Of a stretch of DNA of 5,527 nucleotides, positions 1 through 5,426 are shown in pieces. Both the position numbers and the translations under genes were made by a program. Source of the stretch: DASUAS01 sp035763625. GTDB lineage: Bacteria > Actinomycetota > Acidimicrobiia > IMCC26256 > DASPTH01. Below the pieces are notes generated by a model that saw nothing but the letters and a program-made list of their open reading frames with translations, was not told the DNA's origin and searched no databases. The DNA is taken from the NCBI GenBank assembly GCA_035763625.1, contig DASUAS010000310.1:1-5527 (forward strand), written 5' to 3'. The number at the start of each line of letters is the position of its first letter. The first letter of the stretch is position 1.

Positions 1-405
1 GTAGAACAGGTAGTTCTCCATCACCCGCAGCACGCGGTCGTTGGCGGTGGCGGCGGCGAGCATGCGTTGCGCGTCGGGCAACGTGTTGCACATCGGCTTC
101 TGGAGGTTCACGTGCCAACCGTGCCCGAGCAGGTCGACGACGCCGTCGACGTGCAGCGGGATGGGCAGCAGCGCCTCGACCGCGTCGACCGCGACGCCGC
201 TGACCGCCAGCTCGTCGACGGTCGCGAACGTCGGCGCGTCAGGCCAGTCGCGTGCCCGTTCGGCGCGCCGTTCTTCACTCGGATCGACGAGCGCGACCAC
301 CTCGACGTCGGCGTTGTCGCGGTAGGCGCGCACGTTCAGGTCGTAGATCCGGCCGAGCCCGACGAACGCGGCACGCACGGGGCGGTCGTAGGGGATGAAC
401 GTCAT
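1..405 (-). CDS. Gfo/Idh/MocA-family oxidoreductase, N-terminal part (runs off left edge)
   Basis: The N-terminal 135 residues of a probable NAD(P)-dependent dehydrogenase; the reading frame stays open to base 1, so roughly the C-terminal 60% is missing. Visible: a Rossmann start with the dinucleotide-binding GLGRIY (residues 16-21), an acidic residue at the end of the second strand (ALVDPS, D41, the usual NAD-preferring position), the family's lysine motif as QKP (102-104, K103 the expected catalytic lysine; most members have EKP), and ENYLFY at 130-135 where the substrate domain begins. Members oxidise or reduce hydroxyls on sugars, cyclitols and related polyols in the cytoplasm; the substrate is not predictable here. 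The ATG at 405 follows AGGA at 7-nt spacing and overlaps the stop of the upstream VOC gene (ATGA), so it is the last visible gene of a three-gene operon and probably translationally coupled. Confidence 0.92.
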   Translation of the reverse strand, partial: MTFIPYDRPVRAAFVGLGRIYDLNVRAYRDNADVEVVALVDPSEERRAERARDWPDAPTFATVDELAVSGVAVDAVEALLPIPLHVDGVVDLLGHGWHVNLQKPMCNTLPDAQRMLAAATANDRVLRVMENYLFY

Positions 406-773
406 GTCCGGTCCTGCTGCAGCTCGATGGTGTTGCCCGCGGGGTCGTTGATCCAGATCTGCACGTTCGACTCGCCCTGGACGCCACGCTCGTACTCGAT
501 GCCGTTGGCCTCGAGCTCGGCGATGGCGGCGTCGAGGTCGTCGACGGCGAGGCAGTAGTGGTTGCCGGTCGAGTCGATGGGGGTGCCGCGCGGCGGCGCG
601 CCCACCAGGTGCAGCTCGAGGTCGCCGACGCCCTTCCACGTGCCGGGGACGCCGGGGATCTCGGGGCGGGGCACGTCGTCGAGACCGAACAACCCTTCGT
701 AGAACGACGTCATCGCCTCGAGGCTGGCGTCGTGGCAGTTCACCGACACGTGGTGGAACCGGGTGACCTTCAC
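402..773 (-). CDS. VOC (glyoxalase/bleomycin-resistance fold) protein, canonical copy
   Basis: A 123-residue single-domain vicinal-oxygen-chelate protein of normal length for the superfamily. Two babbb modules are visible: one starts at HHVSV (residues 7-11), the second at HYCLAVDDLDAAI (72-84), ending in the characteristic DPAGNTIEL (110-118). Likely metal ligands at the expected positions are H8, H55 (LELHLV), H72 and E117, so it is probably a metal-dependent enzyme such as an isomerase, lyase or dioxygenase; the reaction cannot be assigned. I chose the GTG at 773 because it sits just before the first beta strand and has GAGGGA about 6 nt upstream; longer in-frame extensions would run into the preceding gene. 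That gene ends 10 nt upstream, and its TGA stop lies within the ribosome-binding region. The downstream oxidoreductase overlaps it by 4 nt. The three genes look like one operon. Confidence 0.93.
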   Translation of the reverse strand: MKVTRFHHVSVNCHDASLEAMTSFYEGLFGLDDVPRPEIPGVPGTWKGVGDLELHLVGAPPRGTPIDSTGNHYCLAVDDLDAAIAELEANGIEYERGVQGESNVQIWINDPAGNTIELQQDRT

Positions 774-783
774 CGGCTGTCCC

Positions 784-1182
784 TCACCGCGCGACCTCCT
801 CCAGCTGTTCCATGAGCTCGAGCCGGATGCCGCCCGGCGCGGTGACGAACGCGATCCGTCGACGGCCGAACGGCCCTTCGACGACTTCGGGCCCCCACAC
901 CACGTCGTGCCCGGCGCGCTGGTGTCGATCGAGCTCGGCATCGAGGTCGTCGGTGAACAACGCCGGGTGCAGGAAGCCCTCCGGTGGGAGGGCGACCGCA
1001 TCCTCGTAGACGGCGCGGGTGAACAGCGTGATCTGGACGGGCCCGAGCTGCACGTCGGCGCGCTCCGCGCCGTTCCACTCCATCCGATCGCGGATCTCGG
1101 CGCCGGCCGCCTCGTAGTACGCGCACGCGGCGTCGAGGTCGGCGACCTTCACCGCCAGGTTGGCCATCCCGGTGACACCCAC
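784..1182 (-). CDS. VOC (glyoxalase-fold) protein, divergent copy lacking first metal ligand
   Basis: First gene of the minus-strand operon, 132 residues from the GTG at 1182. It has the VOC pattern: VTGMANLAVKVADLDAAC near the N-terminus, the second module at FLHPALFTDDLDAEL (70-84), and PGGIRLELME (116-125). The usual first-strand histidine is replaced by N8 (MANLAV), and no clear ligand appears in the QITLF strand (50-54). H72 and E122 are retained, so the metal site looks incomplete; it may be a binding or non-catalytic member. I preferred GTG 1182 to ATG 1167 because it completes the first beta strand (VTGMANLAV) and lies 7 nt after a TAAGGT box, consistent with a leaderless transcript; the ATG has neither feature nor a Shine-Dalgarno site. 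It shares only general fold features with the VOC protein 10 nt downstream, so the pair looks like an old duplication or a recruited partner rather than a recent copy. Confidence 0.86.
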   Translation of the reverse strand: MGVTGMANLAVKVADLDAACAYYEAAGAEIRDRMEWNGAERADVQLGPVQITLFTRAVYEDAVALPPEGFLHPALFTDDLDAELDRHQRAGHDVVWGPEVVEGPFGRRRIAFVTAPGGIRLELMEQLEEVAR

Positions 1183-1189
1183 GGCCCGG

Positions 1190-1195
1190 ACCTTA
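1190..1195 (-). promoter_or_regulatory. Putative -10 box (TAAGGT) for the VOC/oxidoreductase operon
   Basis: Read on the minus strand, TAAGGT matches TANNNT and ends 7 nt before the GTG at 1182, the spacing expected if transcription starts at the start codon itself. I see no recognisable -35 hexamer. This is an inference from sequence only. The AAGG within it could alternatively act as a weak ribosome-binding site. Confidence 0.4.
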
Positions 1196-1221
1196 CCGAG
1201 CCCGACGCGCGTGGTGCCCGC

Positions 1222-1227
1222 TACCGT
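1222..1227 (+). promoter_or_regulatory. Putative -10 box (TACCGT) for the LtrA-family gene
   Basis: TACCGT matches TANNNT and ends 6 nt before the ATG at 1234, which has no Shine-Dalgarno site. That fits a leaderless mRNA. The 51-nt gap 1183-1233 would therefore hold two divergent promoters. There is no clear -35 element. Confidence 0.38.
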
Positions 1228-1233
1228 CGCTCG

Positions 1234-2385
1234 ATGACCAGCGCCTGGCGTCGGCCCATGGGCTCGCGCGACTTGTCGGAGGAGCACCGCGCGTCGACGC
1301 CGCTCGAGTTGCTGTACGACCTGTGCTTCGTCGTCGCCGTCTCCCGCGCCTCGTCGTTCCTGCACCATGGGATCAGCCACGGCGACCCTGGCCGCGCGGT
1401 CGTGAGCTACGTGCTCGTGTTCTTCGGGATCTGGTGGGCGTGGATGAACTTCACGTGGTTCGCGTCCGCGTACGACAACGACGACGCTCTCTACCGGGTG
1501 CTCGTGTTCGTGCAGATGGCTGGGGTGCTGCTCCTGGCCGCGGGCGTGCCCCGCGCGTTCGAGCACCGCGACTTCGACGTCGTGCTGGCGGGCTACCTCG
1601 TGATGCGCGCCGCGCTGTCCACGCTCTGGCTGCGCGCCGCGCACCACGACTCCTCCCGGCGGGGCACCGACCGCCGGTACGCGGCCGGGGTCTCGCTCTG
1701 CATGATCGGATGGGCGGCGGTCGGCATCGTCGGCTGGCCGGTGTGGGCGTTCGTCCTGATGGGCGCGGTGGAGTTGGTCGTGCCCATGTGGGCCGAGGCG
1801 GTGGAGCCCACCACGTGGCACCCCGAGCACATCGCCGAGCGGTACGGCCTCTTCACCATCATCGTGCTGGGTGAGACGATCCTCTCGTCGTCGATTGCGT
1901 TCCAGGCCGTCGTGGACGCGCGCAACGTCGACCTGGCTGCCGTCCTCACCGCGGTGGGCGCGCTGCTCACCGTGTTCGCGATGTGGTGGATCTACTTCGC
2001 CAAGCCCGCCGCACCGCGCTTGTCGAACCGCGTCGCCTTCCCGTGGGGGTACGGCCACTACGTGGTGCTCGCGGCGGCCGCCGCAGTGGGTACCGGAGTG
2101 GGGGTGATGGTCGACCGCGTGACGGGTCGAACGCACCTCTCGGACGTCGCCGCCGCGGCCGCGTTCACGGTGCCGGTGATCCTCTTCCTGCTCGCGGTCG
2201 CGTTCATCCAGACGCTGCTCTACGGCGTGCACCGCGACCGACTCGGCCCGCTCCTGATCGCGGTCGTCCTCGTCGCCGGTGCCACCTTCACCGGTCAGCC
2301 GGTGCTCGTCACCGGGCTGGCCCTCGCCGCCCTGGTCGCGGCCCTCGTCGTGCTGGCGGAGCGGAGCGCGCCGGTTCGCGAGTGA
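1234..2385 (+). CDS. LtrA-family (low temperature requirement protein A) membrane protein
   Basis: A 383-residue polytopic membrane protein, the usual length for the LtrA family. Family hallmarks are visible: STPLELLYDLCFVVAVS (21-37), GIWWAWMNFTWFA (65-77), the conserved block HIAERYGLFTIIVLGETIL (199-217) and MWWIYFAKP (250-258). I count about 11-12 hydrophobic segments, including near 55-76, 86-105, 114-132, 150-168, 170-186, 203-226, 233-255, 273-292, 305-328 and 338-376. LtrA was named from a Listeria mutant unable to grow in the cold, but its molecular role is still unclear; many actinobacteria carry it. The start at 1234 keeps the RRPMGSRDLSEEHR leader typical of actinobacterial members; ATG 1258 would remove part of it. 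It is transcribed divergently from the VOC operon, and the GtrA-family gene follows on the same strand, possibly as an operon. Confidence 0.93.
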   Translation: MTSAWRRPMGSRDLSEEHRASTPLELLYDLCFVVAVSRASSFLHHGISHGDPGRAVVSYVLVFFGIWWAWMNFTWFASAYDNDDALYRVLVFVQMAGVLLLAAGVPRAFEHRDFDVVLAGYLVMRAALSTLWLRAAHHDSSRRGTDRRYAAGVSLCMIGWAAVGIVGWPVWAFVLMGAVELVVPMWAEAVEPTTWHPEHIAERYGLFTIIVLGETILSSSIAFQAVVDARNVDLAAVLTAVGALLTVFAMWWIYFAKPAAPRLSNRVAFPWGYGHYVVLAAAAAVGTGVGVMVDRVTGRTHLSDVAAAAAFTVPVILFLLAVAFIQTLLYGVHRDRLGPLLIAVVLVAGATFTGQPVLVTGLALAALVAALVVLAERSAPVRE

Positions 2386-2478
2386 TTCAGCGGGGATTCA
2401 CCGGACGCGCGGCACGATTCGACCATCGAAGCCCCGACCCTCCTCCCGTCGCCCCCCATCGCACCACCGACCACGCTG

Positions 2479-2895
2479 GTGACCCGCCTGGCGCGCTGCA
2501 TGGGCGTGTCGGTGATCACCACGATCATCAGCGTCACCACGCTGGCGGCCGCCACCCTGGGTCTCGGCATGGAGGCGTGGGCGGCCAACGTGCTCGCGAC
2601 CGCGGTGGCCACGGTGCCGTCCTACCACCTCAACCGGCGTTGGACGTGGGGCAAGCGAGGCGAGTCCGACCTGTGGCGTGAGCTCGCCCCGTTCTGGGTG
2701 CTCTCGTTCGCGGGTCTGGTGCTCTCGACGGTGGCGGTCGCACTGAGCGACTCGTGGTTGCACGGCGCGCACCTCGGAGAACCGTTGCGCACGTTCGTGA
2801 TCCTGATGGCGCACCTGAGCGGCTTCGGCATCCTCTGGGTCGCGCAGTTCGCGCTCCTGGAACGCGTCCTGTTCAGGCGGCGCGTCGACGGCTGA
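2479..2895 (+). CDS. GtrA-family small four-helix membrane protein
   Basis: A 138-residue protein with four hydrophobic segments near 9-29, 33-49, 72-91 and 105-128, matching the GtrA-like fold and length. The conserved YHLNRRWTWGKRG (49-61) after the second helix is the family's most recognisable motif. GtrA proteins are linked to movement or flipping of lipid-linked sugars for cell-surface polysaccharides; no glycosyltransferase is adjacent, so the role here is open. The start is uncertain. GTG 2479 is the first normal start codon and ATG 2500 is a shorter option, but neither has a Shine-Dalgarno site. The frame is open back to the LtrA stop (2383-2385, same frame) with a Pro-rich stretch that could be a real leader. 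Its 3' end overlaps the convergent PAP2 gene by 23 nt. Confidence 0.86.
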   Translation: MTRLARCMGVSVITTIISVTTLAAATLGLGMEAWAANVLATAVATVPSYHLNRRWTWGKRGESDLWRELAPFWVLSFAGLVLSTVAVALSDSWLHGAHLGEPLRTFVILMAHLSGFGILWVAQFALLERVLFRRRVDG

Positions 2896-3682
2896 GCGCC
2901 CGGTCGATCCCGAGTGCGCCGAGGTAGCCGAGCGCGAGCACGACCCAGCCGCCGACCGCGTCGAGGATCCAGTGGTTGGCGGTGACCACGATGCAGAAGA
3001 AGATGCCCACCGGGTAGAGCGCCCACAGCACCTTGGCCCACGTTCGTCTCAGCAACGGCCACACCGCGAGGACCGACCACGTCGACCACCCGACGTGCAG
3101 GCTCGGCATCGCCGCGAAGAGGTTGCCGTACGTGCGGATCGCCTCGGCCGACGGCTGGCCGTCGGGCCCGAGGTGCACGCGCACCTGCGGACCGAAGTTG
3201 AAGAAGTCGGCGGCGGTGTCGACGAAGCCGTAGTGCGCCGGCATGAGGCGCGGCGGCATGAGCGGGTACGCCCAGAACGCCAGGAGCGACAAGCCGAGCA
3301 TGAGCACGAAGGTGTTGCGCCATCGCACGTAACGAGCGGGCATCCGCCGGTAGAGCCACACCAGCGCCACCACCGGCATGACGAAGTGGATGGTGCCGTA
3401 CCAGATGTTCCAGAACGCCATGAACCAGTCGAGATGCAGGAACGCGTGCTGGATGGAGTGCTCGTGGTACAGCCCGAGGAACTTCTCGGCGTCGACGATC
3501 TGCTGCGCGTGCCGGAACGCGTCCGCGCTCACCCCGGCGACCTTGTCGCGCAACGTGTCGTAGAGCAGGTAGATCCCGATGCCGACGAGGAGCTCGACGA
3601 CCCATCCGTGCCGGATGCGTCGCGTGAGCGGTCCGGCGGCCGGCGCGTTCGTCGGCGCGAGCTCGGTGGCCGGTGCGGTCAC
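2873..3682 (-). CDS. PAP2-superfamily membrane phosphatase/phosphotransferase (Aur1/inositolphosphotransferase-like)
   Basis: A 269-residue integral membrane protein. PAP2 motifs seen: YPLMPPRLMP (139-148), AMPSLHVGWS (191-200, H196) and ANHWILDAVGG (235-245, H237 and D241). H196 and H237 are the expected acid and nucleophile of the PAP2 mechanism. The classical first motif (K-x6-RP) is not present; RN at 122-123 and PPR at 143-145 fit the PAP2_3 branch that includes yeast Aur1-type inositolphosphotransferases. A Pro/Ala/Thr-rich tail (1-20) precedes helices near 27-43, 87-111, 122-140, 197-211, 217-235 and 243-258. It probably removes or transfers a phosphate or phospho-alcohol on a lipid at the membrane, though the substrate is unknown. 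The GTG at 3682 overlaps the thioesterase stop (GTGA) with no Shine-Dalgarno site, implying translational coupling. Its stop lies inside the end of the convergent GtrA gene. Confidence 0.92.
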   Translation of the reverse strand: MTAPATELAPTNAPAAGPLTRRIRHGWVVELLVGIGIYLLYDTLRDKVAGVSADAFRHAQQIVDAEKFLGLYHEHSIQHAFLHLDWFMAFWNIWYGTIHFVMPVVALVWLYRRMPARYVRWRNTFVLMLGLSLLAFWAYPLMPPRLMPAHYGFVDTAADFFNFGPQVRVHLGPDGQPSAEAIRTYGNLFAAMPSLHVGWSTWSVLAVWPLLRRTWAKVLWALYPVGIFFCIVVTANHWILDAVGGWVVLALGYLGALGIDRALSRRRAA

Positions 3683-4089
3683 TGCGACGAGCGGCGCACG
3701 ATGAAGGTCGCCATCGCGCGCGACACCACACCGCCGTCGGCGTCGGTGACCGTCGACTCGGTGTACGCCACCTGGCGCGTGAGCTGCGTCACCTCGCCCC
3801 GCACCTCGAGCGCGTCGCCCACCTTCGGCGCGCGGCGCGTCTGGTACGAGACGTCGAGGGTGGCGACGCGGTCACCCGATTCGAGCGCACTGTTGGCCGC
3901 GAAGTTCATCGCCGCGTCGTGGACCACGCCGTACACCCCGCCGTGCACGATGCCGAACGGGTTGCCGGCCAGCTCGGTGGGCGACCACGCGGCTTCCGCC
4001 CAGCCCTCGCCGTAGCGCTGGAACTCGACGCCGAGCTGCCCGAGCAACGGCATGCCGCCGTCGCCGAGGGATCGGTCCATGTTGCGCAC
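3679..4089 (-). CDS. PaaI-family hotdog-fold acyl-CoA thioesterase
   Basis: A 136-residue single hotdog-domain protein of typical PaaI/YdiI-type length. The signature is NPFGIVHGGVYGVVHDAAMNFA (43-64): H49-G50-G51 at the start of the long helix, and D58 as the likely catalytic acid. The strands TLDVSYQTRRAPKVGDALEVRGEV (78-100) and VAYTESTVTDADGGVVSRAMATFIV (107-131) complete the fold. Such enzymes hydrolyse aromatic or short/medium-chain acyl-CoA thioesters in the cytoplasm, usually as dimers or tetramers. I chose the GTG at 4089 because a TAGCCT box ends 6 nt upstream, suggesting a leaderless mRNA; ATG 4080, three codons in, is the alternative. It is divergent from a thiolase, which fits acyl-CoA metabolism, and its stop overlaps the start of the PAP2 gene. 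Confidence 0.92.
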   Translation of the reverse strand: MRNMDRSLGDGGMPLLGQLGVEFQRYGEGWAEAAWSPTELAGNPFGIVHGGVYGVVHDAAMNFAANSALESGDRVATLDVSYQTRRAPKVGDALEVRGEVTQLTRQVAYTESTVTDADGGVVSRAMATFIVRRSSQ

Positions 4090-4095
4090 CGGGTG

Positions 4096-4101
4096 AGGCT
4101 A
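4096..4101 (-). promoter_or_regulatory. Putative -10 box (TAGCCT) for the thioesterase-PAP2 operon
   Basis: On the minus strand TAGCCT matches TANNNT and ends 6 nt before the GTG at 4089. The spacing is almost the same as at the two putative leaderless promoters in the 1183-1233 gap, which strengthens all three. No clear -35 is seen. Confidence 0.4.
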
Positions 4102-4115
4102 CCGGGGGTCGCCGG

Positions 4116-4121
4116 TATCTT
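4116..4121 (+). promoter_or_regulatory. Putative -10 box (TATCTT) for the thiolase gene
   Basis: TATCTT is the most AT-rich hexamer between the divergent thioesterase and thiolase genes and matches TANNNT. Starting near 4128, the transcript would carry a 5' leader of about 90 nt ahead of the ATG at 4218, which has its own Shine-Dalgarno site. GTGAGG at 4093-4098 is only a weak -35 candidate (3 of 6 matches to TTGACA at 17-nt spacing). Confidence 0.35.
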
Positions 4122-4125
4122 CGGG

Positions 4126-4149
4126 GCGAGCGGAGGCGCGAGCCGAGGA
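4126..4149 (+). repeat. Two imperfect 12-bp direct repeats in the thiolase leader
   Basis: GCGAGCGGAGGC is followed immediately by GCGAGCCGAGGA, which differs at 2 of 12 positions. The repeat lies between the putative -10 box and the thiolase start, so it would be at or just after the transcription start. It may be a protein-binding site or simply one of the short purine-rich GAGCGAG-type strings common between genes in high-GC actinobacteria. Confidence 0.5.
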
Positions 4150-4202
4150 GCCAACGCCCGCGGCCCGAGGTGTCCCGCGCCGCGCTGATCGACCCATGGA
4201 GC

Positions 4203-4207
4203 AGGAG
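4203..4207 (+). promoter_or_regulatory. Ribosome-binding site (AGGAG) that decides the thiolase start
   Basis: AGGAG ends 10 nt before ATG 4218 and supports this start over the in-frame GTG at 4170, which would add 16 residues with no thiolase character. It also argues against the out-of-frame ATG at 4196. It is one of the few clear Shine-Dalgarno sites in the window. Confidence 0.7.
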
Positions 4208-4217
4208 CGAAAACGCC

Positions 4218-5369
4218 ATGCCCACCGCCGTCGTCGTCGACGCCATCCGCACGCCCCTCGGGCGGCGCAACGGCCAGCTCGCGGGTTGGCATCCGGTCGA
4301 CCTGCTGGCCCACGTGCTCTCGACCCTCGTGGTCCGCAGCGACCTCGACCCCGCGATCGTCGACGACGTGATCACCGGCTGCGTGTCGCAGGTCGGGGAG
4401 CAGGCCCTGAACGTGAGTCGCAACGCGCTGCTCGCGGCCGGCTTCCCCGACACGGTCCCCGGCACCACGGTCGACCGGCAGTGCGGATCGTCGCAGCAGG
4501 CCCTCCACTTCGCCGCGCAGGGCGTCATCGCGGGCGCGTACGACGTGGTGATCGCGGCCGGGGTCGAGAGCATGACCCGGGTGCCGATGGGATCGTCGGT
4601 CCTGGGCGCGGATCCGTTCGGCACCCGGTTGGTGGAGCGATACCCCGACCTCGTGCCGCAAGGCATCTCGGCGGAGTTGATCGCCGAACGATGGGGCTTC
4701 ACGCGTGACGACCTCGACGCGTTCGCGTTGGAGTCGCAGCAGCGGGCGGCAGTGGCGACGGCCGAGGCGCGCTTCGACCGCGAGCTGGTGCCGGTCGCGA
4801 TCCCGGTCGACGGCCGCTCGCGCCCGATGACGATCGACGAGGGCATCCGACGGGACACGACGCTCGAACGTCTCGCGGCGCTCAAGCCGGCGTTCAAGCC
4901 GAACGGCATGATCACCGCCGGCAACTCGTCGCAGATCAGCGACGGCGCGGCCGCGGTGCTCGTGACCAGCGAGGAGGCCGCCGCCCGGTTGGGTCTCACG
5001 CCGCGGGCGCGCATCGTCGCCTTCGCGCTGGCAGGTGCCGATCCCATCCTGATGCTCACCGCGCCGATCCCCGCGACCGAGCGGATCCTCGAGCGCGCCG
5101 GCCTCGCGCTCGACGCGGTCGATCGCATCGAGATCAACGAGGCGTTCGCCAGCGTGGTGCTCGCGTGGGCGCGCGAGGTCCATCCCGACATGGAGCAGGT
5201 GAACGTGAACGGGGGTGCGATCGCGCTGGGCCACCCGCTGGGGGCGTCGGGCGCGCGGCTCACCGCCACCCTGTTGTGCGAGCTCGAGCGCAGCGGGACC
5301 CGCCGGGGCCTCCAGCTGATGTGCGAGGGCGGCGGGCAGGCCAACGCCACCTTGTTCGAGCGGCCGTAG
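4218..5369 (+). CDS. Thiolase family protein (acetyl-CoA C-acetyl/acyltransferase)
   Basis: A complete 383-residue thiolase. It catalyses CoA-dependent cleavage of 3-ketoacyl-CoA to acetyl-CoA and a shortened acyl-CoA, or the reverse condensation, in the cytoplasm. All catalytic elements are visible: nucleophile C89 in DRQCGSSQQA, NEAF at 307-310, H339 in NGGAIALGHPLGASG, and the second cysteine C369 in MCEGGGQANA. The N-terminus AVVVDAIRTPLGRRNG is typical. The overall look (GCVSQVGEQ, GVESMTRVPMGSS, DPILMLTAPIPAT) resembles actinobacterial FadA-type thiolases used in fatty-acid or steroid side-chain/ring degradation, but a precise substrate cannot be claimed. It is slightly shorter than the usual ~390-400 residues with no missing motif. 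The start is ATG 4218, supported by AGGAG upstream. It is divergent from the PaaI-type thioesterase, and no other beta-oxidation gene is within view. Confidence 0.97.
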   Translation: MPTAVVVDAIRTPLGRRNGQLAGWHPVDLLAHVLSTLVVRSDLDPAIVDDVITGCVSQVGEQALNVSRNALLAAGFPDTVPGTTVDRQCGSSQQALHFAAQGVIAGAYDVVIAAGVESMTRVPMGSSVLGADPFGTRLVERYPDLVPQGISAELIAERWGFTRDDLDAFALESQQRAAVATAEARFDRELVPVAIPVDGRSRPMTIDEGIRRDTTLERLAALKPAFKPNGMITAGNSSQISDGAAAVLVTSEEAAARLGLTPRARIVAFALAGADPILMLTAPIPATERILERAGLALDAVDRIEINEAFASVVLAWAREVHPDMEQVNVNGGAIALGHPLGASGARLTATLLCELERSGTRRGLQLMCEGGGQANATLFERP

Positions 5370-5375
5370 CGGGTT

Positions 5376-5393
5376 CGGACGCGGCCGCGTTCG
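5376..5393 (+). terminator. GC-rich inverted repeat after the thiolase, possible terminator
   Basis: ACGCGGCCGCGT (5379-5390) is a perfect 12-bp palindrome. As RNA the region could form a 7-bp stem (including one G-U pair) closed by a GGCC loop. It begins 7 nt after the thiolase stop. There is no U-run after it, so it is a weak candidate for an intrinsic terminator and could be chance in GC-rich DNA. Confidence 0.3.
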
Positions 5394-5426
5394 CGTTCGT
5401 GCCCGCCGCGGCGCGACCATCGTGGC

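Noticed and set aside
774..1001. Longer N-terminus for the second VOC gene back to 1001
   Set aside because: It would overlap almost half of the upstream VOC gene with Arg/Ser-rich sequence lacking VOC features. GTG 773 has a ribosome-binding site and begins the fold.
763..1233. Plus-strand extension upstream of the LtrA ATG giving a 540-residue frame
   Set aside because: It runs antisense through the VOC gene, and the LtrA family similarity begins only at the RRPMGSRD leader after 1234.
1183..2232. A long minus-strand extension of the first VOC gene, antisense to the LtrA gene
   Set aside because: Translated upstream of GTG 1182 it is His/Arg/Glu-rich with no domain, while the opposite strand encodes a clear LtrA protein. 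The VOC fold begins only at about 1180.
2392..2435. Imperfect inverted repeat GGGGATTC / GAAGCCCC after the LtrA stop as a terminator
   Set aside because: The arms have a mismatch and are separated by a 28-nt loop, with no U-run; too weak to call.
2972..4015. Plus-strand open frame across the PAP2 and thioesterase genes
   Set aside because: Composition is Arg/His/Glu/Val-rich without domains, and the minus strand carries two genes with clear catalytic motifs and a GTGA overlap.
4196..4708. Out-of-frame ATG 4196 open frame at the thiolase start, as an upstream regulatory ORF
   Set aside because: The frame is 170 codons of Arg-rich shadow sequence overlapping the thiolase, with no ribosome-binding site of its own. 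A short regulatory ORF would be expected to end near the thiolase start.
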